Below are positions 7,771 to 16,171 of a stretch of 64,000 nucleotides of DNA, piece after piece. This DNA comes from Brevibacillus humidisoli (GTDB taxonomy: Bacteria > Bacillota > Bacilli > Brevibacillales > Brevibacillaceae), in assembly GCF_020923435.1 (NCBI RefSeq), contig NZ_CP087263.1, positions 1,197,970 to 1,261,969 on the forward strand, given 5' to 3'. Positions within the stretch are counted from its first letter, which is position 1, and every line of letters starts with the position of its first letter. Made by a program: the position numbers and the translations under genes. Under the pieces are notes generated by a model. It had not been told where the DNA came from. It searched no databases and worked only from the letters and a program-made list of their open reading frames with translations.

Positions 7771-8634
7771 TTACTGAACGGTGTAAGTGGCTGCTTCTTT
7801 TCTAGGAGCTGTTGTGCCGGGAACTGGAGAGTTATGGATGTAAGCGGGCGCTTGCGTCAACATCGGGTTCTGTCCCATGGGTTTAGGTATTTCCACATAC
7901 TCGAAAGCAGCCTGTCCATCCATCGACGGCCCGCTTGCCCAGCGGCCTGCTTTGCTCTCTTCGCCTTGTGAGAAGTTCATAAACGAATACGAAACCTCTT
8001 GCTTTTCCAAATCTTGTGGGAAAGTGCTGGGGACGATTGCTTTTTGGTTCTGCTCCAGTTCCTCAATAGCAGCCATCCACTGATTTTGATGCATGGTATC
8101 GCGAGCGATCAAGAAGGAGAGCATATCTCTTACACCAGGGTCGGTAGTTGACTCATACAAACGAACCACCTGCAGCCGACCCTGCGACTCAGCGTTTAGA
8201 TTGGCCCTGAAATCGGCTAGCAGGTTGCCGCTTGCAATCGTGTAGCGTGAGTTCCATGGGTATCCGACGCTGTCTGTTGGAGTAGCTCCCAAACCGGATA
8301 CGATGACATGCTGTGGATTTATCCCGCCCAATACTGCTTCAACAATAGGGTTTTTCGCCGCCTCATCCTGATCTCTTGCAGGAGCACCATCTAACAGTTG
8401 TGCGATCATGGTGGCCAGCATTTCCACGTGTGCCATTTCTTCGGTCCCTATGTCCAGAAGCATATCGCGATATTTTTGTTCTCCTCGACAGTTCCATCCT
8501 TGGAACAGGTACTGCATCATAACCGTGATCTCGCCAAATTGCCCGCCAAGAATCTCTTGTAGTTTTTTCGCATAGACGGGATCAGGTTTGTCTGGTTTAG
8601 CCGTATACTGTAGTTCTTTTACGTGATAAAACAT
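7771..8634 (-). CDS. manganese (non-haem) catalase
   Basis: Converts hydrogen peroxide to water and oxygen at a di-manganese centre. The ferritin-like bundle shows the metal ligands: Glu in GGQFGEITVMMQYLFQG, the EEMAH pair (Glu/His), Glu in LNAESQGR and His in ARDTMHQNQW. An ATG at 8640 has GGAGG only one base away, whereas ATG 8634 is seven bases from GGAGG and gives the usual MFYHVKEL start, so 8634 is chosen (287 aa). At this length it is a full Mn-catalase, not the shorter CotJC coat protein. A C-terminal tail after about residue 225 is Pro-rich. Monocistronic; soluble or spore-associated. Confidence 0.93.
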   Translation of the reverse strand: MFYHVKELQYTAKPDKPDPVYAKKLQEILGGQFGEITVMMQYLFQGWNCRGEQKYRDMLLDIGTEEMAHVEMLATMIAQLLDGAPARDQDEAAKNPIVEAVLGGINPQHVIVSGLGATPTDSVGYPWNSRYTIASGNLLADFRANLNAESQGRLQVVRLYESTTDPGVRDMLSFLIARDTMHQNQWMAAIEELEQNQKAIVPSTFPQDLEKQEVSYSFMNFSQGEESKAGRWASGPSMDGQAAFEYVEIPKPMGQNPMLTQAPAYIHNSPVPGTTAPRKEAATYTVQ

Positions 8635-8813
8635 CTCCATCCCTCCTGCTGCTTAACGTTCTCCTTAAACAGCAAAACGATTCTCCACAAAAAAATCCTT
8701 TGTGTGTGAGAGGAGCCAGACTACACCAAGGGGAGTGGTGTGGGGAGAGTAGCAACCACTCCAATCATTGGAAAAATCAGCCGATGAGGATCAGATTTTG
8801 TCGCGCGGATAGA

Positions 8814-9194
8814 TTATGGAAGGACAGTTATCTGTTCTGCAGTAGCTTGCACCGGATATGACTCAGCCACGGGACCGGTGAAGGTTGCTTCTACTTTTTG
8901 GCCGACGCGCAGGTCTGATAAGGTGAGCTGGTTTCCGTTCTGATCCATAATCCGCGTGCTGTCGACAATGGTTGTTTGCGCCTTATCGTACGAAGTATCT
9001 GCTTCTAACCTTCCTTCAATCAGAACAGCGCCAAGCACCTTATGGGCAGAACCATTGTCAGCTTGGGTAATCTCAGTGATTGTACCTCTGATATCAATGG
9101 TTTGACTAGTTGGTTGATTTCTAAAAAGAAAGAAAGCCAATATGCCCACGACAGCGGCGAGGATGACTGCCGCCCACAACGCTTTTCTACTCAT
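8814..9194 (-). CDS. membrane-anchored YobA-like (DUF3221-type) protein
   Basis: 126 aa. An N-terminal membrane anchor (LWAAVILAAVVGILAFFLF) is followed by an OB-like domain with GTITEITQ, STRIMD, LRVGQKVEATFTGPV and AESYPVQATAEQI, the pattern of DUF3221/YobA proteins. No lipobox Cys, so it is a single-pass extracytoplasmic protein. ATG 9194 follows GGAGGAGATGTTCG. Function unknown; it is transcribed away from the HD-GYP gene, in the same direction as the catalase. Confidence 0.65.
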   Translation of the reverse strand: MSRKALWAAVILAAVVGILAFFLFRNQPTSQTIDIRGTITEITQADNGSAHKVLGAVLIEGRLEADTSYDKAQTTIVDSTRIMDQNGNQLTLSDLRVGQKVEATFTGPVAESYPVQATAEQITVLP

Positions 9195-9412
9195 CGAACA
9201 TCTCCTCCAGCATTTTCACAGTCTTCCTCTATCCGACGGTAAAGAGTGCGGAATGTTACAACAATCTGACCAGAATCCTCTTTTCGATCAGCATCAAATG
9301 TTAAAAAATGTATCAAAATTTCCGAAAAAATGTCGATAATGAAATAAGATCAGATTGCTGAATTGTACCGCAATTGTGTAAAAGCCAATAAAAGAAAAGG
9401 GGTTACTTGCTT

Positions 9413-10480
9413 ATGCCGCAAGTAGAGACGGATCTCTCCCTGGTCGGTCGAGTGTTGGAGGAAGATGTTTACAGTCGTACCGGTCTCCTTCTTTTAACCA
9501 AGGGGGCAGTACTGACACATACGGATATATACAACTTGCTGCGACAGCGAATCTGGTTTGTCAGTGTGGTCAACCTTGTTGCGACCGACCGGGCAGACGT
9601 TGATTTTGTAGGACAATTGAGCAGCTTAAGCGAAGAACATGGGCAGATCAAGAGTTATATCCAAGCAATGGACGGTATCAGAGGATTGTTCGGACAGGTG
9701 ACCGAGGAGCAGATTCCCTCGCTTGACTCCTTTTCCGCTCCGTTCTTGCCACTGATGAATGAGGTACATATGCAGGCGGGAATTTTCCGCTTTCTGTATG
9801 CCCTAGAGGGCTCGGACAGTTACACCTATCGTCACTCCGTAAACGTAGGTATTCTCTCTTCCCTGATAGCCAAGCTGATGAATAAATCACATCAAGAAAT
9901 TGTAACGATCGGACAAGCAGGCCTTTTGCACGATATTGGGAAAATGTTGGTAGCGTCAGACATATTACTTAAACCGGGCAAACTGACCGATGAAGAGTTT
10001 GCCGAGATGAAACGGCACACCATATACGGTGCCCAGTTGATTGCAAAAATGGCAGGTGGTTCGGAACTCCTATCGCAATGTGCTCTGCTGCATCACGAAC
10101 GACTGGATGGTTCGGGCTATCCAGAGGGAAGGAAAGGTGGCGAGATTCCAATCGAGTGCCAGATTATTTCTGTGGCAGATGTGTTTGATGCCATCTGTTC
10201 CGACCGGATCTACAAGGGACGTACTTCTCCGTTTGAAGCGGCCCAACAGCTCTGGCAAGCGGTGTTTGAGGGGCAGTTGAATGCAGAGATTGTGACCAAG
10301 TTCCTGCACTATATCTACTCTTATTACATAGGCAGTCGTGCGGTTTTAAACAGCGGGGAAGAAGTGGAAATCGTACTGATCCACAAAGATGAGCCGATTC
10401 GTCCACTGGTGCGAAAAGGGGAGCGGTACATTGATCTTCGCTCCCGTCGTTCCCTGTTTATCGAGAGATTAATTGTTTAA
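9413..10480 (+). CDS. HD-GYP domain cyclic-di-GMP phosphodiesterase
   Basis: 355 aa. The C-terminal domain (about residues 140-320) has the HD-GYP signature: YRHSVNVG, HDIGKMLV, MKRHTIYG, LLHHERLDGSGYP and ISVADVFDAICSDRIYK. The HD metal pair and the GYP motif predict hydrolysis of c-di-GMP to pGpG/GMP. The N-terminal region (LVGRVLEEDVYSRTGLLLL) is a short beta-rich domain common in Bacillales HD-GYP proteins. ATG 9413 is ten bases from AAAGGGG; TTG 9407, four bases away, is the alternative. Soluble, so cytoplasmic. It is about 6 kb from a c-di-GMP riboswitch, which shows the nucleotide is used here. Confidence 0.92.
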   Translation: MPQVETDLSLVGRVLEEDVYSRTGLLLLTKGAVLTHTDIYNLLRQRIWFVSVVNLVATDRADVDFVGQLSSLSEEHGQIKSYIQAMDGIRGLFGQVTEEQIPSLDSFSAPFLPLMNEVHMQAGIFRFLYALEGSDSYTYRHSVNVGILSSLIAKLMNKSHQEIVTIGQAGLLHDIGKMLVASDILLKPGKLTDEEFAEMKRHTIYGAQLIAKMAGGSELLSQCALLHHERLDGSGYPEGRKGGEIPIECQIISVADVFDAICSDRIYKGRTSPFEAAQQLWQAVFEGQLNAEIVTKFLHYIYSYYIGSRAVLNSGEEVEIVLIHKDEPIRPLVRKGERYIDLRSRRSLFIERLIV

Positions 10481-10488
10481 ACACGTTT

Positions 10489-10513
10489 CCCCGTCAAGAG
10501 ACGGGGTTTTTTA
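10489..10513 (+). terminator. terminator of the HD-GYP gene
   Basis: Perfect 7-bp stem CCCCGTC/GACGGGG with an AAGA loop and six Ts. Confidence 0.9.
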
Positions 10514-10582
10514 TTTGCGTGTTCCCCTGTGTTCGCATATAATACAAACAGATGTTCTTATTTTTGATCAGGGGGGATTTCG

Positions 10583-10798
10583 GTGTTAAGAGACTTGAGG
10601 CGCTACCTGGCTCACAACCAATTAGTCGAAATCATCTACCTGGACCGCAATGGACGGACCAGCAAACGGGTTCTACGTCTCCATTCCATCGACGGAGAAA
10701 AAATGAAGGCTTACTGTTTTACACGACAAGCGAATCGCGTTTTTATCATCTCCAACATTTTGGCGGCGGTGCCAGTTGCTGTTGATCATGCGGTATAG
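10583..10798 (+). CDS. small protein with a WYL-like beta-barrel pattern
   Basis: 71 aa. GTG 10583 is preceded by AGGGGGGATTTCG. The sequence LVEIIYLDRNGRTSKRVLRL, IDGEKMKAYCFTR and NRVFIISNILAAV resembles the Sm-like WYL ligand-binding fold (strand-turn-strand, AYC, R-x-F). There is no helix-turn-helix domain, so it would be a stand-alone sensor or adaptor. It overlaps the next gene by 11 bases, so the two are translationally coupled. Family call is tentative. Confidence 0.6.
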   Translation: MLRDLRRYLAHNQLVEIIYLDRNGRTSKRVLRLHSIDGEKMKAYCFTRQANRVFIISNILAAVPVAVDHAV

Positions 10799-11156
10799 AG
10801 GAGAGGAACGTATCAGCCCGGAGGTACGAGTATCTGCATGGTTGACTTGGAGGCATGTCGTTTCTTGTCTCCGTCACGATGCTCTCTTGATTGAAGGTTT
10901 GGATCTGCGGTTTCCCAGGGCTTACCAGCTTGTTTGGAAATTTTGGATTGATGCGGCACAAGTGATGGCACATGCTACGCATGCTGATCTGCGTCGTGTT
11001 GACATTCGCCTCCTAGGTGATCAGTTGGACCAGGGCGAGCATTTTGTGCTCTGGAAATACCGAGGAGAGACGCGATTGCTTCGTCTTTCCCAGCAGAAGC
11101 TGCATCTAGCTGTACAGCAAAAAATAAACGAATTGACAGCGGGCAGTTCCGTTTGA
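10788..11156 (+). CDS. hypothetical protein, coupled to the WYL-like gene
   Basis: 122 aa from ATG 10788, which lies inside the end of the preceding gene. No strong SD is present, consistent with translational coupling. Begins MRYRGEERISPEVRV; mixed alpha/beta composition with several Trp and His (WLTWRHVV, YQLVWKFWIDAAQ). No signal peptide or membrane span. I do not recognise the family. Confidence 0.65.
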   Translation: MRYRGEERISPEVRVSAWLTWRHVVSCLRHDALLIEGLDLRFPRAYQLVWKFWIDAAQVMAHATHADLRRVDIRLLGDQLDQGEHFVLWKYRGETRLLRLSQQKLHLAVQQKINELTAGSSV

Positions 11157-11263
11157 GTGACAGAGGTTCATTTACACATTTTTTCGTTCGATGGATACCT
11201 GTCTATGCGACTTTTTCTCTCTTTCATATGCTAGTCATGAGAATAGCAGAGGGAGGGATGACA

Positions 11264-11347
11264 GTGTCTGGAAGATCTAACAACTTTACTTTGGCTCTGG
11301 TATTGTTTGTCCTGCTTGTGATCGTTCTGGAGGTACTAGACGATTAA
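11264..11347 (+). CDS. 27-aa YjcZ-like sporulation membrane peptide
   Basis: GTG 11264 is seven bases from GGAGG (11252-11256). An in-frame ATG at 11258 would have the SD directly against it. The product, a short polar head (SGRSNNF) and a single hydrophobic helix ending EVLDD, has the size and shape of the YjcZ/YhcE-type sporulation peptides of Bacillales. CATATGCTA (11225-11233) upstream fits the CATAnnnTA -10 of SigE/SigK, without a clear -35. A longer in-frame reading from 11153 is possible but has no ribosome site. Confidence 0.5.
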   Translation: MSGRSNNFTLALVLFVLLVIVLEVLDD

Positions 11348-11355
11348 GGTTTTCT

Positions 11356-11372
11356 CCCCCGCTTTGCGGGGG
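11356..11372 (+). terminator. GC-rich hairpin after the small membrane gene
   Basis: Perfect stem CCCCCGC/GCGGGGG around TTT. It is followed by ATTCTCC, a weak T-tract. Confidence 0.5.
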
Positions 11373-11414
11373 ATTCTCCTCGCCAGACAGCAGACAGCCT
11401 GTGTGCTGCCCAGA

Positions 11415-11576
11415 TCACTCTACAAAATCACGGTACAGCTTGGTTACCGGTGTGTAATCTCCTTTGCGGATCTCCTCTGAGGATGCATCAAGATCCAATT
11501 CATCCATTTCCATCCCGGGTGCTATTGTGGGCTCCTTTTGTTTAGGGGCGGTGCGTCGGTTCCGTTTTTCCATCAT
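11415..11576 (-). CDS. 53-aa hypothetical protein
   Basis: ATG 11576 is seven bases from GGAGG within GGGAGGGAGG. Sequence: a basic N-terminus (MMEKRNRRTAPKQ) followed by an acidic middle (GMEMDELDLDASSEEIR) and YTPVTKLYRDFVE. Soluble; no motif recognised. It follows the 45-aa gene upstream after a 28-base gap, so the two form a small operon. Confidence 0.6.
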   Translation of the reverse strand: MMEKRNRRTAPKQKEPTIAPGMEMDELDLDASSEEIRKGDYTPVTKLYRDFVE

Positions 11577-11604
11577 GAAGAGGCCTCCCTCCCGTACCAG
11601 ATGG

Positions 11605-11742
11605 TTATCGAATTCCTTGCTTGCTTGGCAAGCGTTTTTCCGGGTGACCGTAACCTTGGTGTTCTTTGTTTTCTCTGTCTTTTTGTTGTGCCTCATCGAT
11701 TTTGTGGACAAACTCTTTCGTGCTCATCTTGTTCAAATCCAT
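11605..11742 (-). CDS. 45-aa DUF4023-like protein
   Basis: ATG 11742 is preceded by GAGGAGGACGCCAAA. The core STKEFVHKIDEAQQKDRENK, then HQGYGHPEKRLPSKQ, matches my recollection of the DUF4023 family: tiny, charged, Bacillales-specific proteins of unknown function ending in L-P-x-KQ. First gene of a two-gene minus-strand unit. TATAAT-like sequence lies about 50 bases upstream. Confidence 0.6.
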   Translation of the reverse strand: MDLNKMSTKEFVHKIDEAQQKDRENKEHQGYGHPEKRLPSKQGIR

Positions 11743-11856
11743 TTTGGCGTCCTCCTCACCAGTTTTGATACCCGTTTATTTTCCCATCCTCCTCCGATTA
11801 TAATCCGCTGTGAAGCAGGGTAACTTTAGAAAAACAGCACGATCGGGAGGATACAG

Positions 11857-13455
11857 ATGATTCGTAACCGCATTCTAGTGTGGAGTATGTCATGCCTGCT
11901 GTGGCTGGGTTCGCTATCTGGCTGCTCCTATCAGCATGGGGAGCAGGAAGGGACTGATCCGACCGTCACGGTAAAGAGTCAGCACAATGGCAAGAAAGTT
12001 ATCGTTCTTTTTGATCGACTCCCTGTTGGCTGACTCACTTGAGCGATTGCGTGCAACCAATCAGGTGCCCGCTTTTCCTTTCTGATCGAAAATGGCCGGT
12101 ATCGACCCGATTTGGTCAGTTCGTTTCCCACTATGTCTGTGACAATTGAGAACTCGCTGTTGACGGGTACATATGCAGATGGCCACCGTATCCCCGGTCT
12201 TCTCTGGTATCATACCGGAGAACGCAGAGTGGTCAATTATGGAGACGGACTTCGAGCTGTTTGGAGCCCTGGTTTGAGACAGTGGTCGACGGACGCGCTG
12301 TACAACTTAAATCAGGTACACCTGTCGAAACGGGTGAAAACGATTCACGAGGATCTTCATTCACGTGGTTTTACCAGTGGCTCGATCAACGGACTTGTCT
12401 ATCGCGGGAGCAGCAGGCATCAACTCAGACTGCCTGCGTATCTGCCCAAGGCGGCAACAGGTTGGCAGACAAAGCAGGTCAAGGGGCCTGACGTACTCGG
12501 ATTGGGGGCGCTTTCAACTGTCACCTCGCAACGGCTGCCGAAGAGTGCTGTCCAGTCGCTAGGCTTTAACGATGAATACGCCGTTGATAGTCTGATCCAT
12601 CTGGTGAAAAAAGGAGCCCTCCCCGACCTGACACTGGTATACCTGCCCGATATGGATGGAGAAAAACACCGGCACGGTCCCAGCGAACTGACAGGTGTCG
12701 TTAAAGCGGATCGACAACTGCAGCGCTTTCTTGATACGTTTGGAGACTGGAGGAGAGCGCTGCGAGAGCACATCGTGGTAGTGATGGGAGACAGCGGTGT
12801 AACGGCTGTTGAGCGAGACCGTCAAACTGCGATGATTGATTTGGAAAGCGCCCTCAAGCCGTTTCGGCTGGCGCCAGTCGGAGAAAAAGCAGGCCCGAAT
12901 GATGATGTTGCGATCGCGATCAACGGTCGGATGAGCTATGTCTACTCTCTCTCACCATATGCTCCTCTCTCCAGCCTGGCAGACAAGCTGATGCACGATC
13001 CCCGGATAGATCTGATCGCCTGGCAAGAGGGTGATTGGATTGAGGTGATGCGCGGCGGAAGCAGGGCACGACTAGCCTACCGGACAGGCGGGGGACATGT
13101 GGACAGATATGGAAACCACCACTGGGATATTCGCGGTGATTGGCGAGTAATGGATTTGCATCAGAATCCGCTCTCCGGCAAGGTGGAATCGTATCAGTAT
13201 CCAGACGGGCTTCGCCGACTGGCCAGCGTGTTTCATTCTCACTCCGGAAGCTTTCTCGTCGCGACGGCCGTACCAGGGGCAGAGTTTGCGGGAAAGGGGA
13301 CACCTAACCATCTAGGAGGAGGAAATCACGGCTCTCTTCACCGGACGGATGCATTCGTTCCGATCATCGTTTCCGGAGGGCAGCAGGTTCCTCAGCTTCC
13401 CGATCGGGTGGTGGAACTGAGGGCATATCTTCTCTCCCTGTTGACTACGGACTGA
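11857..13455 (+). pseudogene. lipoprotein type I phosphodiesterase/alkaline-phosphatase-superfamily protein with two frameshifts
   Basis: ATG 11857 follows GGGAGG. The signal peptide ends in LSGC, a lipobox. The frame breaks at T5 12008-12012 (one T too many; four Ts would give VLLIDSLLADSLERL) and returns at T4 12073-12076 (one T too few; five would give AFSFLIENGRYRPDLVSS). Corrected, it is about 532 aa. Superfamily features: metal Asp in LLIDS, nucleophile Thr in FPTMSVT, YLPDMDGEKHRHGP and late metal ligands around MGDSGVT and HSHSG. Likely an extracellular nucleotide pyrophosphatase/phosphodiesterase. The open part 12112-13455 alone would lack the signal and first metal ligand. Two compensating homopolymer changes point to sequencing error at least as much as to decay. 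Confidence 0.8.
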
Positions 13456-13531
13456 AAACGATTTTTTCCCATTTGTCCACATTCATGATAGTATGGATAA
13501 GGTATAAACAAGAAGTAAGGAGAGAGAAACC

Positions 13532-13702
13532 GTGGATATGACCACTGTGTTGGTGTTGACGGGTATCATGACGATCGCGATGATTGGAATCGTCGTATGG
13601 TATATCACCAAAGCCTACGCCTACAAACACACGGTAGACGAGCTGCCAAACGAAGAAAAACAGGACGAGCCTACTAAAGCAGCCCAAAACAGCGAAGTCT
13701 GA
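13532..13702 (+). CDS. 56-aa single-pass membrane protein
   Basis: GTG 13532 is nine bases from AAGGAG; an ATG two codons later is the alternative. One membrane helix ([20 protein letters not shown]) is followed by a charged cytoplasmic tail ([17 protein letters not shown]). It ends 32 bases before the uppP start, so the two genes are probably cotranscribed. No family recognised. Confidence 0.6.
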   Translation: MDMTTVLVLTGIMTIAMIGIVVWYITKAYAYKHTVDELPNEEKQDEPTKAAQNSEV

Positions 13703-13734
13703 CAAAACATTTCTTTGAACGGGTGGGAGAGATT

Positions 13735-14547
13735 TTGGATTCTTTTGCGGTTGTGTGGAAGTACGTATTTCTGGGATTACTCCAGGGTTTTACGGAACCG
13801 ATCCCCATCTCTTCGAGCGGTCATCTGGTCATCGCCGAACATCTTCTTGGGTTGAGGGTGGAAGGACTTGGATTTGAGGTGCTGGTGAACTTCGCATCTC
13901 TGCTTGCTGTACTGTTGATCTATCGAGCGGATCTGGTTCGCCTCACTGTCAACAGTTTGGCTTTTCTGCGTACCAGAGAGGCGCGTTTTCGCGATGATTT
14001 CCGCTTTGTCGTTTATCTTGTGATCGCCACCATTCCGGCAGCCATATTGGGCTTGCTATTTAAAGATGTAATTGCCGATTACCTGAAGGGTGTCCAGGTA
14101 ATCGGCTTCACCTTGTTGATTACCGGTTTGGCACTTTGGTTGATCCGCAATTTGCGCGGACGTAAAAACGATGCTGATCTCGGCATGAAAGATGCCCTTA
14201 TAGTCGGATTTGCCCAAGCTTTCGCACTGGTTCCAGGGATCAGTCGATCAGGGGCTACGATTGTTGCTGCCATGGGACGGGGAATGCGGCAGGAAACGGC
14301 GCTGCGCTTCTCGTTTTTCCTCTATATTCCGGTCAGTCTGGGTGGAATGATCCTGGAGGGCCCCGATATGATCCAGGACCCCGCTCTGGCGGAACTGGCG
14401 CTCCCATACGCAGCGGCTTTCCTGATGTCGCTGGTGGCTTCTTACTTTTCACTGAAGTGGTTTATGGGCTTGATGGCTCGCGGTAATTTAAAAATCTTCA
14501 CCCTTTACTGTCTGTTGGTTGGGCTCTCTGTTTTGCTGTTTTTGTAA
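13735..14547 (+). CDS. uppP: undecaprenyl-diphosphatase (BacA type)
   Basis: Integral membrane enzyme that dephosphorylates undecaprenyl diphosphate to recycle the lipid carrier for cell-wall synthesis; it confers bacitracin tolerance. Both family motifs are present: [20 protein letters not shown] (Glu and Ser-rich motif) and GISRSGATI (Arg motif). Multiple membrane helices follow. TTG 13735 is five bases from GGGAG and is preferred over GTG 13723, which has no ribosome site upstream. 270 aa, the normal length. Followed by a terminator at 14704. Confidence 0.95.
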   Translation: MDSFAVVWKYVFLGLLQGFTEPIPISSSGHLVIAEHLLGLRVEGLGFEVLVNFASLLAVLLIYRADLVRLTVNSLAFLRTREARFRDDFRFVVYLVIATIPAAILGLLFKDVIADYLKGVQVIGFTLLITGLALWLIRNLRGRKNDADLGMKDALIVGFAQAFALVPGISRSGATIVAAMGRGMRQETALRFSFFLYIPVSLGGMILEGPDMIQDPALAELALPYAAAFLMSLVASYFSLKWFMGLMARGNLKIFTLYCLLVGLSVLLFL

Positions 14548-14703
14548 GAGTCAGCAGGCGAAAGCGATCCCATGCAGAGATCGAACTGCGAAAATTACCA
14601 ACATGTCCCTATAAAGTTACAGTGTGTTTTTAACGAAACTAGTAATAACCACCTCTTTTTTCCTCTAGGGAGGGGTGGGGGGACGTGACATTTCTATTTT
14701 TTG

Positions 14704-14735
14704 ACAACCTCTACTGGTGCCAGAGGTTGTTTTTT
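14704..14735 (+). terminator. terminator between uppP and the VOC gene
   Basis: 9-bp stem ACAACCTCT/AGAGGTTGT, a nine-base loop and six Ts. Confidence 0.85.
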
Positions 14736-14843
14736 CTTTGTCGAAAAATATGATCGGGGACTGGCTTGTCGTCGTTGGACAGGCTCAGTTACGATAAAAT
14801 GGACAAATACGGAAAAGCACTGCTTTTCTCAGGGGGGCAAAAA

Positions 14844-15233
14844 ATGGCAGTCAAAAGAATAGAGCACGTCGGAATAATGGTTCGTGATCTGGAGCGTTCC
14901 ATCTCTTTTTACAGCGATGTGATCGGGCTTCAACTACGTGACAAACTGGTTCACTCCAACGGCGTGATCAAGCTTGCTTTCTTGCAGTTTGCCGGGGCGA
15001 AGGAGACGGAAGTGGAACTGATCGAAGGATACAATGATCAACTGCCGCAGGAAGGAAAAGTACATCATATTGCGTTTACCGTTGACAATCTCGAGGCGGA
15101 AGTGGAACGGTTGAAAACCAAGCAGGTAACGTTTATCGATGACGGGATCACTACGCTGCCCAACGGTTCACGCTACATCTTTTTCTACGGTCCGGATGGG
15201 GAATGGATCGAGTTTTTTGAGACGACGCGTTAG
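14844..15233 (+). CDS. VOC-family (glyoxalase-like) metalloprotein
   Basis: 129 aa from ATG 14844, five bases after AGGGGGGC. Two beta-alpha-beta-beta-beta modules carry the four vicinal-oxygen-chelate ligands: His in IEHVGIMVRDLE, Glu in VELIEGY, His in VHHIAFTVDNLE and Glu in EWIEFFE. Fits the glyoxalase I / methylmalonyl-CoA epimerase / lyase group. The substrate cannot be told from sequence. Monocistronic with its own terminator. Confidence 0.85.
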   Translation: MAVKRIEHVGIMVRDLERSISFYSDVIGLQLRDKLVHSNGVIKLAFLQFAGAKETEVELIEGYNDQLPQEGKVHHIAFTVDNLEAEVERLKTKQVTFIDDGITTLPNGSRYIFFYGPDGEWIEFFETTR

Positions 15234-15277
15234 ATCTCAGCATCGATAAGCCATCGCATATTTATTGTGGATACACA

Positions 15278-15300
15278 GGCCGCCGATTGCGGCCTTTTTA
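15278..15300 (+). terminator. terminator of the VOC gene
   Basis: Perfect stem GGCCGC/GCGGCC, a five-base loop and TTTTTA. Confidence 0.85.
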
Positions 15301-15330
15301 TATTTGGAGTGGTTTCCATCTCATACAGTA
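15298..15330 (+). promoter_or_regulatory. possible SigE/SigK-type promoter for the coat genes
   Basis: CATACAGTA at 15322-15330 fits the CATAnnnTA -10 of mother-cell sigma factors. TTATATT at 15298-15304 resembles a SigE -35 but the spacing of 17 is long. Coat genes follow. Confidence 0.35.
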
Positions 15331-15422
15331 TATGGCGTAGTTCCCGATCGCTTTACATGAAACACGTTCGGTCTGGTGAACCTAAAGATGCTTGTTGGAA
15401 ACCATCAGAAAGGAGTGCAGTC

Positions 15423-15710
15423 ATGCTGCAGCAAATGACCAGTCAATCGCAGCAACAGCAGGTGATGATGACGCCGCCGGCGGTCGTCACTACCAAAGAT
15501 TTACTCTATTTGAGAGATGCGATGTCGTGGATGTTGGTTGCGATGAAAAAATGTGCTCACTTCGCGCAGGAGTGCACAGACTCTCAGGTGAGGCAGGCAA
15601 TCGACCAGGTGGGACAGATGCACCAGCGCCACTACAATATGCTGCTTTCACACTGCAAGAATAATAATGTGCAAGGGATGGCCAGTATCTCACAGCCCAT
15701 GTCTCAATAG
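15423..15710 (+). CDS. CotF-related spore coat protein
   Basis: 95 aa; ATG 15423 follows AAAGGAG. Gln/Met-rich ends flank a helical hairpin (KDLLYLRDAMSWMLVAMKKC, then QVGQMHQRHYNMLLSH) that matches the ferritin-like CotF pattern of the next gene, with a His-x-x-x-His-like spacing. Likely a structural spore-coat component made in the mother cell. Thirty bases separate it from cotF-like 15740, so they form an operon. Confidence 0.7.
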   Translation: MLQQMTSQSQQQQVMMTPPAVVTTKDLLYLRDAMSWMLVAMKKCAHFAQECTDSQVRQAIDQVGQMHQRHYNMLLSHCKNNNVQGMASISQPMSQ

Positions 15711-15739
15711 GCCTATATCCGCTACAAGGAGGACCGCCC

Positions 15740-16087
15740 ATGCAGCAGATGAATCAGATCAAAAATCCAAAACCAGCCGGCGAGCCAAAAGTAAAAGGAC
15801 CGGAAATGAATGACAGGGACCGGCTCAATGACGTGCTGGCTACCGAGAAGTACCTGACGGATAGTCTCAATGTCGCTGCACGTGAAGCAAGTCATGATCA
15901 ACTGCATCACGACATGATCACCATTCTCAATGAGACGCATAGAAGTCAACGTAGTATTTTTAACATGATGTTTCAAAAAGGTTGGTACGCGCTGGAAGCG
16001 GAAGATCAGCAAAAACTGAGTCAGGCGTTCCAACAGTTCAATCAGTACTCTACCCAGTTCCCTTATCAAAACAACGTTTCTCAGTAG
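15740..16087 (+). CDS. spore coat protein, CotF family
   Basis: 115 aa; ATG 15740 follows AAGGAGGACCGCCC. The Coat_F domain is clear: LNDVLATEKYLTDSLNVAAR, QLHHDMITILNETHRSQRSI and FNMMFQKGWYALEAED. N- and C-termini are Gln/Asn/Pro-rich. Second gene of the coat operon. Confidence 0.88.
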   Translation: MQQMNQIKNPKPAGEPKVKGPEMNDRDRLNDVLATEKYLTDSLNVAAREASHDQLHHDMITILNETHRSQRSIFNMMFQKGWYALEAEDQQKLSQAFQQFNQYSTQFPYQNNVSQ

Positions 16088-16103
16088 TTGTTGGAAAGCA
16101 GAA

Positions 16104-16133
16104 CCACCCCCGCTTGAAGCGAGGGTGGCTTTT
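16104..16133 (+). terminator. terminator of the coat operon
   Basis: CCACCC-C-CGC / GCG-A-GGGTGG stem with one mismatch and a TTGAA loop, then CTTTTCC. It faces the convergent gene ending at 16172. Confidence 0.75.
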
Positions 16134-16171
16134 CCGTGACGAAGAGATGATGATAGATAAGGGCAAGGTTT

